64,000 bases of DNA, from assembly GCF_002776575.1 (NCBI RefSeq), contig NZ_CP022548.1, positions 3,800,177 to 3,864,176 of the forward strand, in the 5' to 3' direction. Below are positions 63,979 through 64,000 of this stretch, piece after piece. The translations under genes and the position numbers were made by a program. Within the stretch, counting starts at the first letter, position 1. Each line of letters begins with the position of its first letter. The notes under the pieces were generated by a model, which saw only the letters and a list, made by a program, of their open reading frames with translations, did no database searches and was not told the origin of the DNA. Source of the stretch: Sphingorhabdus sp. YGSMI21 (GTDB lineage: Bacteria; Pseudomonadota; Alphaproteobacteria; Sphingomonadales; Sphingomonadaceae).

Positions 63979-64000
63979 TACACACTGTTTCGGTTCCTGA

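Overview
The window looks like chromosomal DNA of a sphingomonad (Alphaproteobacteria, Sphingomonadales) carrying the left part of a large integrated conjugative element. The first 20.4 kb is ordinary, GC-rich, tightly packed core genome. Support for the assignment includes a two-piece, circularly permuted tmRNA gene whose tag reads ANDNEALAIAA, an NDUFS4-type complex I accessory subunit, a DUF6456 protein, a yajC-secD-secF operon and a long-chain polyprenyl synthase. Genus cannot be fixed from the sequence alone.

Layout. 1-20.4 kb: end of astB, small membrane protein, split tmRNA, two duplicated small lipoproteins, mscL, a lemA-TPM-TPM-TPM operon, NUDIX hydrolase, complex I subunit, polyprenyl synthase, chorismate mutase, a PepSY/response regulator/histidine kinase set, SIMPL protein, D-amino-acid aminotransferase, ABC-F ATPase, a DUF6456/XRE divergent pair, glycosyltransferase, and mth938-secF-secD-yajC. 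20.4-20.9 kb: an intact tRNA-Pro(GGG), which is the probable integration site, followed by a 3' fragment of a tRNA-Lys and two sets of short repeats, as if two elements integrated one after the other. 20.9-24.05 kb: a scrapyard with an IS200-type element, a TM0106-family RecB-like nuclease gene cut by a decayed IS5-family element (1270 bp with TTAA duplications), and a stray trbL fragment. 24.05-44.0 kb: catabolic cargo, nearly all on the minus strand. 44.0-45.6 kb: a second scrapyard with an IS200/IS110 chimera, a ketopantoate reductase remnant and a LysR remnant. 45.5-64 kb: a complete Trb-type mating-pair formation operon, TraG coupling protein, relaxase with a candidate oriT, lytic transglycosylase, DUF736, TraF protease and DUF2840, interrupted by one divergent cargo gene encoding an SH3/metallo-beta-lactamase protein.

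How the cargo works together. A four-component biphenyl/toluene-type ring-hydroxylating dioxygenase (alpha, beta, ferredoxin, reductase), a cis-dihydrodiol dehydrogenase, an extradiol dioxygenase and a meta-cleavage-product hydrolase would convert a substituted benzene to 2-hydroxypenta-2,4-dienoate plus a short acid. The hydratase, aldolase and acylating acetaldehyde dehydrogenase then give pyruvate and acetyl-CoA. A PrpE-like acyl-CoA synthetase lies in the same minus-strand gene run, just beyond a GntR gene. It could activate the released acid, which makes an alkylbenzene (released acid propionate or isobutyrate) an attractive substrate guess. A TonB-dependent receptor, an MDR oxidoreductase, an epoxide hydrolase, a nitronate-monooxygenase-like protein and three regulators (LysR, IclR, GntR) complete the set.

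The most noteworthy observations are the candidate oriT upstream of the relaxase, the SH3-MBL protein inside the transfer region, the stranded trbL fragment that records recombination between related elements, the nested tRNA attachment scars, and the compact bph-like operon with an epoxide hydrolase and PrpE on a mobile element.
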